NCBI GenBank assembly: GCA_035235625.1
Contig: CP141140.1
Span: forward strand, 2,899,330-2,963,329
Direction: 5' to 3'
DNA: 64,000 bases
DNA from: Saururus chinensis
Lineage: Eukaryota > Streptophyta > Magnoliopsida > Piperales > Saururaceae
Below the pieces are notes generated by a model, which worked only from the letters and a program-made list of their open reading frames with translations, had not been told where the DNA came from and ran no database searches. A program made the translations under genes and the position numbers. How positions within the stretch are numbered: the stretch's first letter is position 1; each line of letters opens with the position of its first letter. Of the stretch, positions 13,701 to 22,680 are shown piece after piece.

Positions 13701-16700
13701 GACCTAACATACTCAATGGAAATTATTCCACTAGAGAGCAATTGTTTTATGGTATTGTGCCTCCGACGTATATGTCGAGACTTACCATTATACAAGTTAC
13801 TTTGTGCCCTTCCTATAGCCGATTGGCTATCACAATGTATGCAAATAGGTGGCACAGGTTTCCCCCACATTGGAATATCATCTAAAAAATTACGAAGCCA
13901 CTCAGCCTCTTCGCCTGCTCTATCAAGTGCAATGAATTCAGATTCCATGGTGGATCTTGCTATGCACATTTGTTTTGAGGATTTCCAAGACACTGTTGCA
14001 CCTCCAAGTGTAAAGACATATCCACTTGTGGATTTTGAGTCTTTTGTATCAGATATCCAGTTTGCATCACAGTAACCTTCTAATACTGCTGGATACCTTG
14101 TATAATGCAGCCCATAGTTCAAGGTATATCTTAGATATCTAAGAACCCTCACTACAGCCTTCGAACTGCCCCTGGGTTGCTATTAAATCTACTTAGTTTA
14201 CTCACTGAGTATGCGATGTCTGGTCGCGTACAATTCATAATGTAATTGAGACATCCAATAATTTGAGAATATTGAAGTTGTGATATGCTCTCTCCCGTGT
14301 TTTTGCTTAAGTGCAATGTCACATCCACAGGTGTTCTTGCTGGACGATTATCATTCTGATTAAATTTCTCTAATATTTTCTCAATGTAATGAGATTGAGA
14401 TAATACATATCCATCAGATGTTTTAGAGATTTTCATCCCTAGTATGACATCTGCAACACCCATATCCTTCATGTCAAACTGTTTGTTCAACATCTTCTTG
14501 GTAGCTTTAATGATATAATCATTGCTACCAATAATTAACATATCATCCACATAAAGACATACAATGACATAGCCATCAGGTCTGTCTTTCACATAAACAC
14601 ATTTGTCACATTCATTGATTTTGAATCCATTTGACATCATCATTTTGTCAAATTTTTCATGTCATTGCTTAGGTGCTTGTTTAAGTCCATAAAGAGATTT
14701 AACAAGTCTACACACTTTGTTTTCTTGACCCGGTACAACAAACCCTTCAGGTTGTTGCATATAAATTTCCTCATTCAAGTCACCATTCAAGAATGCGGTT
14801 TTCACATCCATTTGATGTATTTCAAGATTATACAAAGCAGCAATAGCGATTAACATCCTAATGGAAGTTATCCTTGTGACAGGTGAATAAGTATCAAAAT
14901 AATCTTGACCTTCTTTTTGCTTGTATCCTTTGATAACAAGTCTGGCTTTATATTTGTCAATTGATCCATCAGCCTTCATCTTCCTCTTGAATATCCACTT
15001 GTATCCTAGAGGTTTACTCCCTGGCAGTAGATCCACCAACTCCCAAGTATGATTTTGCATAATGGATTCCATTTCACTGTTTACTGCCTCCTTCCAATAT
15101 TGTGCTTCAGGAGATGACATGGCTTCCTTAAAGCTTTGAGGCTCATTTTCCAACAAATAAGTCAGAAAGTCTGGACCAAAGGATTTTGATTTTCTAGCAT
15201 GTTTGCTACGTCTAGGTTCATCATCTTCTCCCTCTTGGTCTTCACTATTATCCTTTTCAACATCCAAAGTTCTTTGAAGAGAACTTTCCGTTTGTGTAGA
15301 ATTCCACGGAAAAATATTTTCAAAAAACGAAGCATTCCTGGATTCAATCACAGTATTGACATTTACATCAGGAATATTCGATTTATGAACAAGAAAGCGA
15401 TATGCACTGCTATTATTGGCATAACCAATGAATACACAATCAATGGTCTTTGGTCCAATTTTAATCCTCTTGGGATTAGGGACAGCCACTTTTGCCAAAC
15501 ACCCCCACACTTTTAAGAATTTGTAGGAAGGCTTTCGACCTTTCCATAATTAATATGGTGTTTGCAAGGTTTTCTTATGAGGTATTTTGTTGAGAATATA
15601 ATTTGCTGAAAGCAAAGCTTCCCCCCACATGTTCTGGGGTAACCCAGAACTGATTAACATGGCATTCATCATTTCTTTTAAAGTTCTATTTTTCTGTTCA
15701 GCAACTCCATTTTGCTGAGGTGAATAGGGTGCCGTTGTTTGGTGTATTATACCATGTTGTGAACAGAAATCACCAAAAGGTGATTCATATTCCCCACCTC
15801 TATCACTTCTTAGAACTTTAATTTTCTTGCCAAGTTGATTCTCAACCTCTGTTTTATATAAAATAAACATGTCAATGGCCTCATCTTTACTTCTCAACAA
15901 GTAAACATAACAATAACGAGTGCAATCGTCAATAAATGTAAGAAAGTACTTTTTACCTCCTCTTGTTTGAACAAGTTTTAAGTCACAGACATCACTGTGA
16001 ATTAACTCAAGAGGTTCAGTACTACGCGCAATACTTTGGAAAGATTTCCTGGTTAATTTTGATTCTACACAAGTTTGACATTTATGATTAAAGTCAATAT
16101 TAAATTTAGGCAGATATTCCATATTAATCAATCTACGTAAAGCATCATAATTAACATGACCTAATCTACCATGCCACATATCACATGACTCAATCATATA
16201 CAAAGAAGAAGCATTTGCATTCTTAATAACAGAAATAGGTACAATAGTGAGTACATTGAGCTTAAAAAGCCCCTCATTTAAATACCCTTTGCCCACGTAC
16301 ATCCCACCTTTGGTCAAGACAAATTTGTCTGACTCAAAAACCAACTTGAAGCCATTCTTGCTCAGCAAGGATCCAGACACTAAATTCTTTCGAATTTCAG
16401 GAACATGCAACACATTGTTGAGTGTGAGCTCTTTGCCGGAAGTCATCTTCAGCACCACCTTGCCAAGTCCTTCAACCTTCGCAGTAGAGGAGTTACCCAT
16501 AAACAGCTGTTCACCATTCTCCACGGGCTAATAAGTGGAGAACATCTTCCTATTAGAGCAAACATGACGAGTGGCCCCGGTGTCCACCCACCATTCACGA
16601 GCGTTGGTAACCATGTTCACTTCTGAAATAACAGTAGAAAGGTTGATGTCATTCACATTTGTGGAGAGATTCTCCACTTCAGTCATGTGGGCCTGTGCCT

Positions 16701-19700
16701 TCTTCTTCTTGGAATCATCTTGTTTATTCCGTTTCCGACAATCCTTAGCCTTGTGGCCTATCTTGTCACACACGTAGCACTTGCCCTTGAATTTGGCTTT
16801 GTTAGAGTCACTGTTTGACTGTCCAGCAGGATACTTCCGCTTCTTGTTGTTGAAGTTAGAGCCTTTATGCCCCTGTTCCACAACATTTACTTTGGCTTCT
16901 AGGCCATGGCCTTTGTTGTTCTTTTCAGAAGCCCGGTTGTCCTCTTCAATCCTTAATCGCACAATCAGATCTTCCATGTTCATCTCCTTTTGTTTATGCT
17001 TTAAGTAATTTTTGAAATCCTTCCAGGAAGGTGGTAATTTTTCAATTAGAGCTGCCACCTGGAAAGACTCACTTAAAGTCATTCCCTCTGCATGAATATC
17101 ATGCAGGATCACTTGGAGTTCTTGAACTTGGCTGATCACAGTTTGAGAGTCCACCATTTTGAAGTCCAAAAATTTGCCGACCATGAATTTCTTCGTTCCA
17201 GCATCCTCTGTTTTGTACTTCTTGTCTAAAGACTCCCACAGTGCCTTAGCACTTTTCATTGAACTATACACATTATACAATGTGTTGTCCAACCCATTAA
17301 GGATATAATTACGGCATAAGAAATCTGCATGTTTCCATGCATCTACTGCCGCAATGTACCGTCTTGTCCTCCCTTTTCTCCTCAGTGAGAATGGGTACAT
17401 CCTCTTGAAGGAAGCGGGTTAAGTTCAGTGTGGTGAGATAGAACAGCATTTTCTGCTGCCATCTTTTGAAATCCGCACCACTGTAACTTTTCTGGTTTTT
17501 CCCCTTTAATAGGAAGAGGAGCAGTCATCGGAGTGGGAACAAGTACCGATGCCAAGTGGGTACCTTCAGCAGCCATTTCTGTTCCAAAGAACAGAAGATT
17601 AACTCAGTCTTAAAAAATCAGTGAATTTCGAAATCTATGCTAAACAGTGTATTTCGAAATACATATACAGAACAGTGAATTTCGAAATCTATGCAGAACA
17701 GTAAATTTCGAAATACATATACAGAACAGTGAATTTCAAAATCAATGCACAAAGCAGTGAATTTCGAAATCTATGCACAAAACGCCCAAAACAGTAACTT
17801 TACATGAATTTTACGTAAATAACAGTAATATATAAAAAATTCATGAACAGTAAACTATATGATTTAATGAATAGTAAACTGTCAAAATTTTGAACAGTGA
17901 CGTTCCAGAAATTTGTAAAACAGTAAACTTCTGAAAAAGTCGTAAACAGTAAAGTTCAAAATGAATGAACAGGAAGCATAAGAAATTTAACGGACTCAAT
18001 GGTAAAGCAGTACAAAATTTTGGAAACTTCACACACAAGAGGAAAAATTTTCAAAATTTATACGTACAACAGTAATGCTTCAAACATGCACGTCCAGAAT
18101 AGTATGATTTCAGCACTAATAGCATGGAAAAGAAAATTTTCCCACTGTATTTTACGCATAGAAGTAAAAATATGTGTACAGTGAAAAAAATGTTCAAAAT
18201 TTTACGTGAAGGATACTATTCTGCATGCATAACAGTGACATACGAAAATACATAAAAATTCTGTCTTAAGATTGTTAATTCTTCGTACCTTTGCCTTATA
18301 TATGATGAGAAACGTTACTGGAATGTTTATGATCGAATCAAGCAATCAGCTCTGTCCTTAAGACAGAATTCGCCCTCCCTACTGGTGTTTAGGACTCGTG
18401 GACGTCTGCCTCCCAGGATAAGACGATCAACCATATACCGTAGGAACACCTCCAACACGGTATATGCAGCGAACCACAGTGAGTATGCTAACATAGAACA
18501 CAGATGAACGGAACGGACAGGAAAATCCCAAATCGGATCGTTTGCAGAAAGAGTTTTTCATGGTTTTATAGAAAATCCCGTTGAAGACAATCTTACCCGT
18601 TCAAACGGATGCATCCATCCGTTAACGGACACTTCCTTTAGTGAAAGCAAACCAGACCCATTTTGGTTAAGAGAAAAACCGAACCAAATAGAAAACCGAA
18701 CCAAATAAATTTGTCCCAAAATATTATCTTGTTGACCCAACCCAACCCAACTCTCTCCCCCACAAAAGTGGGTTGGCCCAAGGGCCTAACATGAAAGGTC
18801 AAACTAAAGCCTTATATACCAACACCATCACCTTCACGTAGGCGATGTGGGACTATTCACTCCTTCAACCAATTCCCATGTGATATTCTCATTCAATATG
18901 AAGTGGGCTTGGGCTTTCTCTACCAAATGGGCTTGACCCACTTGAGTAATATGGGCTTGACCCACATAACCATTAATATGCCTATCTAAGTAATATGGGC
19001 TTAACCCATTTATAATGCCCACTTCTAACAATATCTACCTTCACATAGAACATTATCTCCCTTAGCAGGAGCTGCCTTATAAATGAGGCAGCTTTAGAGA
19101 TGATGAAATACACTCTCCTTGCAATAGTGGGAAGAGATCTCTCAGGAGATGGCTCCAAATATTCCCAAGAATCACCGTACTTGTCAATTCTGGTATGTTG
19201 TGTGTTCCGGGGTGAATTTCTCGTCACAATATTAACTCCTTATCTTGTCCTTCATCTTTAGATGTGATAATCTTTTGATGATGCGTGAAGCGGGTCTTCG
19301 AGATAAGAGGGCTACGATTAGGACCTGACCTTCCTAGTTTGAACCAAGGCTGCCTTCTCCATAAATTGACTTCCATCTCTTGAATGGGAGCAATCCAATG
19401 GCCTCCTACAGTATTCGTGGCCTTAGTTTCTGCACTGTCAATTGAACATTTTCCTTGAGGCCACTGATGAAGCAGTTTATCATGAAAGGCTTGTTCCGTC
19501 CTGTACGATTAACCAGTTCCTCAAATTGTGTCATTTATTGTAAGTATGCTTCAACTTAGTAAGCAAGGAAATGGGGTCTTCATAAGGAGAAGGTTCAAAT
19601 CTAGTGACTAGTGAGAAGGCCATTGGCAAGTTGCTCCAACTAGTAATGACGCCCAATCACTCCATCCACCCAACCCCTGAAGTAACAATAATTTTTGCGA

Positions 19701-21700
19701 GGTTGGTGTCTGCTGATGTAAAATGAAAAGGTCGGCTCGGTAGAACCAACTGTATAGGTTAGCCCCATTAAAGTGCAGAAATTCCAACCGTACCCAATAC
19801 TTAATTTTTTTTCAGGTTCTCCACCGAAGATGTATCGTCTCGTAATCAGGTGAAGGCATCTGTACAGAGGAAAATCCATCAGAGCATTGCTGACGAGGTT
19901 TAGCACTGTCTTTTGACTATCATTTTATTCCTTTTCACATGTGCTTTCTGTAGAAGTGTGAACAATAAATATAATGTTTAATTTCCAATTCTTCATTGTA
20001 GTACCCTGGGCTTGAGCCAGTTTTAGATGACTTACTTCCAAAGAAATCACCACTCATTGTAGTGAAATGGTATGTTCATTGCCTTTCAGGTCTTGAGTAA
20101 TATAATTTATTATAAAATTCAAAATCATATTTGTAGTAGAGATGGCTTTTGAGAAGAATGGCTTAATGTCATCCATATGACTGACCCTAAATAGATGGCA
20201 TATATTGCTCTTGCGGCTGATGGAAAAATCTAGTTGGAAATTTAATTGGTGCTACGAAGGTGCTTTGATATGAAGGTCCTGTAAAGTGGGAGTAAATCCC
20301 ACGTGGTGCTCCCACTCCCAGAGTAAATAATTTCTTGAAGGTTGGGGATACAGTGCATCAAGTCTAGAATTATATGCTGTGCCTTGTGAGAATATATCTG
20401 ATGTGTAATCATTTATAACTTAATTTTTAGATATTTTTTTAGCTGAGTACACAAATGGCAGGAAGTATTACATTTTTAGCTCGATTATCCTATGTCTTAC
20501 AAATATTACCTCTTGTAACCTTACTTGGCTAGTCAAAATCATCTGAACCTGGTTGTGGTAAACAATGTACCATTGTTCTTCAATGTTCGTGATGGACCCT
20601 ACATGCCAACACTTCGACTTCTTCACCAGTGTTAGCATCTCAGCTCCCTTTTTTTTAATTAAAATTGAATAGTCCTACCCTGATATCATATTTATTTCAT
20701 GATTTGCAGATCCAAATATAATGAAGAAACTACGAGTAGACAGGGGCGCTATCAAGTTTGTGCTTGCAGGTGCAAACATAATGTGTCCCGGATTGACCTC
20801 TCCTGGTGTGGTGCTTTGGATGATGAAGTATTAGAAGAAGCTCCCGTGGTATGGACTCTTAAAGGTTTTGATTTGAAATGACCAAGTCTTCTTCTATATT
20901 TGTCAGTGATACTTTTTTCTGATGACGCCTCCCAGGCCATAATGGCTGAAGGAAAACAACATGCACTGGCAATTGGCTTTACAAAAATGTCAGCCAAGGA
21001 TATGTAAGTTCTTATATTTAGTATATTTATCCTTCATCTATTATTAGCCGAGAAAATTATTCTGAAACATCATCATTCGCAAGCTTCCAGATGTGCTTTG
21101 TGTTCTAAGATTAGTGCACTGTGTTCATGATTCTTTAAGTACAATCCTTTACCATGAGTACAGTGATTATCAGCCTATTGATTTCTTTGTCTGCAGACGA
21201 GCTATCAACAAGGGAATTGGTGTTGATAACATGCATTACTTGAATGATGGCCTCTGGAAAGTATCTGGTTTCCCTTCTTTTTTTAATTCATCGGCTCGAA
21301 ATATCTTGGCATAAGTAAAAGTGGATGATGAAGTTGATTTTTCTAGTGCCGAGTGCATCATTTACTTTTTCCGTGGTCATTGGGTCATGCTAGTGTTTAT
21401 AAAAGCTAGAATCTTTTTGGCGCTGATTGCCACTATAAATGTTGCATGACGTTATTAATTAAATGTGATAACTTCGTGGAAGTAGCCACTTGTACAAAGT
21501 TCAACCTGCAGTGGGCTGCTGTTTTTAATGATTATTTGTCTGTAATTGCAAGTTTCAGCGTCTGACATGCAAAATGTATGATACTGCATCATGATTGGGG
21601 GATGTTAAAAATAATCTTTGTTTTGATTTTGTCTTAAGAAACATAATGCATTTTTCTTATTAGTCTATGGGGCATTATGCAGATGGAGCGTCTCGAGTAA
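1756..21700 (+). CDS. MCTS1: MCTS1/MCT-1-like PUA-domain translation factor, 8 exons, one 2-bp frameshift
   Basis: Exons: 1756-1766, 19816-19897, 20002-20069, 20533-20630, 20710-20848, 20936-21003, 21197-21260, 21683-21700. All have GT donors and AG acceptors, and the phases fit throughout. Read this way the product is 181 residues, the length of animal MCTS1, beginning MFKKF and ending MERLE. Conserved blocks include [52 protein letters not shown] and [18 protein letters not shown], the C-terminal part being the PUA domain. The family partners DENR in ribosome recycling and translation re-initiation. Exon 5 reads CCTGGTGTGGTGCT where the frame needs CCTGGTGGTGCT: two extra bases after the conserved TSPG lead to a stop about ten codons later and remove most of the PUA domain. 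Either the copy is dying or the base call is wrong. Exon 1 is inferred from the ATG, donor and phase; intron 1 is about 18 kb. Confidence 0.85.
1819..2156 (-). repeat. 3' LTR of the Ty3/gypsy element (338 bp)
   Basis: Matches 10295-10613 over its full length; starts TGTTATGAAC and ends CCATAACA on the + strand. The adjoining internal sequence on the minus strand, GCGTGGTGGATT, is in the polypurine-tract position. Confidence 0.88.
2186..5172 (-). pseudogene. Gypsy pol: RT, RNase H, integrase, chromodomain-like tail (degenerate)
   Basis: Read right to left. RT at about 4350-5172 has [15 protein letters not shown] and [14 protein letters not shown], but the catalytic pair is FFNN instead of the usual (Y/F)xDD. 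RNase H at 3766-4323 has [14 protein letters not shown] and RTDHQPLKY. Integrase: zinc-binding part at 3404-3682 ([21 protein letters not shown]), core at 2843-3358 ([33 protein letters not shown]). A C-terminal portion at 2186-2545 ends with [19 protein letters not shown], which resembles a chromodomain. Stops and frameshifts separate these pieces, so no functional polyprotein is encoded. Confidence 0.88.
2472..2741 (-). repeat. In-frame 135-bp tandem duplication inside the integrase C-terminal region
   Basis: Two adjacent copies, at 2472-2606 and 2607-2741, begin CGATATGCAA and differ at only a few positions. The period of 135 bp is a multiple of three (45 codons), so the duplication alone would not shift the frame. 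Confidence 0.85.
5257..6264 (-). pseudogene. Gypsy gag C-terminal half, zinc knuckle and aspartic protease
   Basis: The gag part reads [18 protein letters not shown] and [10 protein letters not shown] at 6060-6264. A zinc-knuckle-like run [12 protein letters not shown] lies around 5720-5765. The retroviral-type aspartic protease has the active-site motif [11 protein letters not shown] around 5510-5570. Frame changes separate gag from protease. The upstream half of gag is at 9528-10255, beyond the inserted solo LTR. Confidence 0.82.
6265..9527 (+). mobile_element. Solo LTR (3.26 kb), gypsy-type, copy A, inserted in the gag of the older gypsy element
   Basis: Begins TGTCATGCCCCGGC and ends GGGTCCTTACA, with flanks GTCAC (6260-6264) and ATCAC (9528-9532), 4 of 5 matching. 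It aligns along its length with 25139-28588. Shared landmarks: the GCCGAACC and GCCGGT stretch at the start, a CTCAATCCGCAAGACAAGT-type segment in the middle, GTGGGGCCCACAGGG near the right end, and the terminus. It has no coding capacity. Orientation is given from TG to CA on the + strand; the true transcription direction is not determined. Confidence 0.85.
7105..7236. repeat. 33-bp tandem repeat, four copies, in solo LTR A
   Basis: Units starting GCTCCTCAAGGCCAACGCC at 7105, 7138, 7171 and 7204 are nearly identical. The unit is 11 codons, so both strands give repetitive open frames that are artefacts. The related LTR at 25139 lacks this array and has a different one. Confidence 0.9.
9528..10255 (-). 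pseudogene. Gypsy gag N-terminal half
   Basis: Starts [13 protein letters not shown] at 10255 and runs left. Across frames it reaches [19 protein letters not shown] and WLPSTW at about 9530-9640, the first half of the retrotransposon gag domain. The second half resumes at 6264, so the solo LTR split gag within the conserved domain. An in-frame stop lies before the split. Confidence 0.8.
10274..10294 (-). promoter_or_regulatory. Primer binding site of the gypsy element
   Basis: Immediately inside the 5' LTR the minus strand reads TTAGTATCAAAGCAACGG, close to the usual plant initiator-tRNA-Met site TGGTATCAGAGC, with G-to-A and G-to-T changes. Confidence 0.75.
10295..10613 (-). repeat. 5' LTR of the Ty3/gypsy element (319 bp)
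   Basis: Starts TGTTATGAAC and ends CTATAACA on the + strand; pairs with 1819-2156. It lacks a block of about 19 bp around GTCTTCCACTAG that is present in the other LTR. Confidence 0.88.
10614..11279. other. Residual intron-1 sequence of the MCTS1-like gene and edge of the second gypsy remnant
   Basis: From 10614 the sequence is T-rich and intron-like, continuing what lay at 1767-1818 before the gypsy insertion. From roughly 11080 it probably belongs to the 3' end of the degenerate gypsy copy to its right. No boundary or LTR could be fixed. Confidence 0.45.
11280..12206 (-). pseudogene. Degenerate second gypsy element: integrase fragment
   Basis: The minus strand encodes an integrase C-terminal region ([17 protein letters not shown], then [20 protein letters not shown], chromodomain-like) at 11289-11630. 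An integrase core tail lies at 11912-12178 ([16 protein letters not shown], compare [16 protein letters not shown] in the first gypsy). The fragment is cut at 12206 by the copia insertion and resumes at 19036. Protease and RT are missing from both parts, so an internal deletion preceded the copia insertion. Confidence 0.78.
12212..13021 (-). repeat. 3' LTR of the copia element (810 bp)
   Basis: Pairs with 18273-19030. It holds a GC-rich block at about 12650-12745 (CCGGCCGCGCGTGCG, GGCGGCGGCGCGCACG) that the other LTR lacks. The missing block is flanked by short CAAC repeats, consistent with a deletion in the other copy. Confidence 0.92.
13022..13036 (-). promoter_or_regulatory. Polypurine tract of the copia element
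   Basis: On the minus strand the bases before the 3' LTR read CATGTGGGGGAT followed by TGTTAG, a typical purine-rich plus-strand primer site next to a TG LTR start. Confidence 0.75.
13607..17576 (-). pseudogene. Copia gag-pol polyprotein with stops and frameshifts
   Basis: Starts [11 protein letters not shown] at 17576. Order: gag ([20 protein letters not shown]), zinc knuckle [14 protein letters not shown] near 16760, protease [13 protein letters not shown] near 16580, pre-integrase [17 protein letters not shown], integrase core ([29 protein letters not shown]), RT ([19 protein letters not shown] intact), and RNase H ([29 protein letters not shown]). Defects: a frame change near 17500 and another before 17400; an in-frame TAG at 16528-16530 between gag and integrase; TAA just before 15550; TGA replacing TGG near 14659 (after QAPKQ); and a small deletion with frameshift near 14155. 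The rest is well conserved, consistent with a recent death. Confidence 0.92.
17619..17785. repeat. 26-28-bp tandem repeat in the copia leader, about six copies
   Basis: Units beginning CAGTGAATTTCGAAAT at 17619, 17645, 17673, 17699, 17727 and 17755 alternate spacings of 26 and 28 bp. The rest of the leader up to 18272 contains many further isolated AACAGTAA or ACAGTGA motifs. Confidence 0.8.
18273..19030 (-). repeat. 5' LTR of the copia element (758 bp)
   Basis: Pairs with 12212-13021; begins TGTTAATTCTTCG and ends CTTCTAACA. It contains insertions of about 28 and 13 bp relative to the other LTR and lacks its GC-rich block. No canonical initiator-Met primer site is visible just inside it; the minus strand there reads ATCTTAAGACAGAATT. 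Confidence 0.92.
19036..19640 (-). pseudogene. Degenerate second gypsy element: gag fragment with zinc knuckle
   Basis: The minus strand reads [18 protein letters not shown] then [19 protein letters not shown] around 19430-19530, typical gypsy gag. It continues through [14 protein letters not shown] to [10 protein letters not shown] around 19215-19290, a zinc-knuckle start. Stops interrupt it. It is the other side of the integrase fragment ending at 12206, separated by the copia element. Confidence 0.75.
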
Positions 21701-22146
21701 TGTTAACGTTGCCACTGAAGAGGAGTTCCGATTCTTTAACTCAGAAAATTGTCTTAACATGCTTGTGGATAATTTTATAAACAGCTGAGAGAACAATGAG
21801 TTTTGTTGAGGCTAAACAACGCCTTTTTATTTGCTTACTATCATTTTGCTGTTTTTTGTTTGTAATTGCCGCTATCCTCTTGTATTGGAAACATCTAGTA
21901 AGGACAATATAAACAATGCTAAATATGTTTGGAAATAGGCATACATAATAGGCATATCAACTTGTGGGTTGCTTGATTTGGCTGCTGAGTTTTATCAAAG
22001 CTTTGCAGGGCTGCCTAACCAGCCATTATTTGTGTTCTTGTTCTGTGCTACCCATTTTTGCAATGACATTGGTGTTTATCACATTGTCGCAGAATATACG
22101 TCGGAAGGGTAGCATAATATAGGAGGGCATCGGGCCTCGAAAAATA
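21701..22146. other. 3' flank of the MCTS1-like gene
   Basis: AT-rich, T-rich sequence after the stop codon, plausibly 3' UTR and intergenic. No gene family recognised. Confidence 0.5.
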
Positions 22147-22316
22147 CTCACTCTGTCCTATAAAGAGTGTTGGGATATGACAAAACTTGTGTACCATAAA
22201 TAGTGTACAGTTTGTCCAATTTATACAATGGATTGTTCTTAATGGACATGCTTTGAGAGGTAAAACTTGTGCTTTTACTTATTTTACAATCCAGACACTT
22301 TCTAGGATGGTGGGAG
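22147..22316. mobile_element. Stowaway-type (Tc1/mariner) MITE, 170 bp
   Basis: Imperfect terminal inverted repeats CTCACTCTGTCCTATAAAG and the complement of CTTTCTAGGATGGTGGGAG, close to the CTCCCTCCGTCC ends of plant Stowaway-like elements. TA flanks both ends (22145-22146 and 22317-22318). It lies immediately upstream of the cysteine-protease pseudo-exon. Confidence 0.82.
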
Positions 22317-22346
22317 TATGAATTGACCTTGCCCTTCATTACTTGT

Positions 22347-22680
22347 GGGAATTATTCCAATTCTTTTAACGACGAGAAGGTGTTGATGAAGGCTGTAGCA
22401 AAGCAACCTGTATCCGTGGCCACTGAAGCAAGTAGTGATGACTTTCGATTTTATACTAGCGGCGTTTTCACTGGTGACTGGAACTGAACTTGATCATGGA
22501 GTGACTGCTGTTGGGTACGGGACTGCCGACGAGATGACCAAATATTGGCTGGTGAAGAACTTATCGGGGACAAGCTGGGGAGAGGATGAATATATAAGAA
22601 TACAGATGCTAAGGACGGACTTTGTGGGATTGCTATGACATGACCTCCTACACTACAATTTAAGTATGATTTTCTGTATG
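22347..22680 (+). pseudogene. Papain-family (SAG12-like) cysteine protease, last-exon remnant
   Basis: Translated across frames it gives [61 protein letters not shown] and [10 protein letters not shown], the C-terminal third of a plant papain-type protease. The catalytic His ([11 protein letters not shown]) and Asn (WLVKN) are visible, but the usual NSWG is NLSG. A 2-bp loss after FTGD and another frame change before KDGLCG break it, and the N-terminal two thirds, including the active-site Cys, are absent from the window. Confidence 0.88.

Larger units (their letters stand above)
12212..19030 (-). mobile_element. Ty1/copia LTR retrotransposon, structurally complete, coding capacity broken
   Basis: LTRs 12212-13021 and 18273-19030 (TGTTAA to TAACA) enclose a gag-protease-integrase-RT-RNase H polyprotein on the minus strand. 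The target duplication ATATC is perfect (12207-12211 and 19031-19035). By eye the LTRs differ by about ten substitutions over roughly 710 aligned bases plus three indels, so it is younger than the gypsy element at 1819. It is inserted inside the older gypsy remnant, itself within intron 1 of the MCTS1-like gene. Confidence 0.95.
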
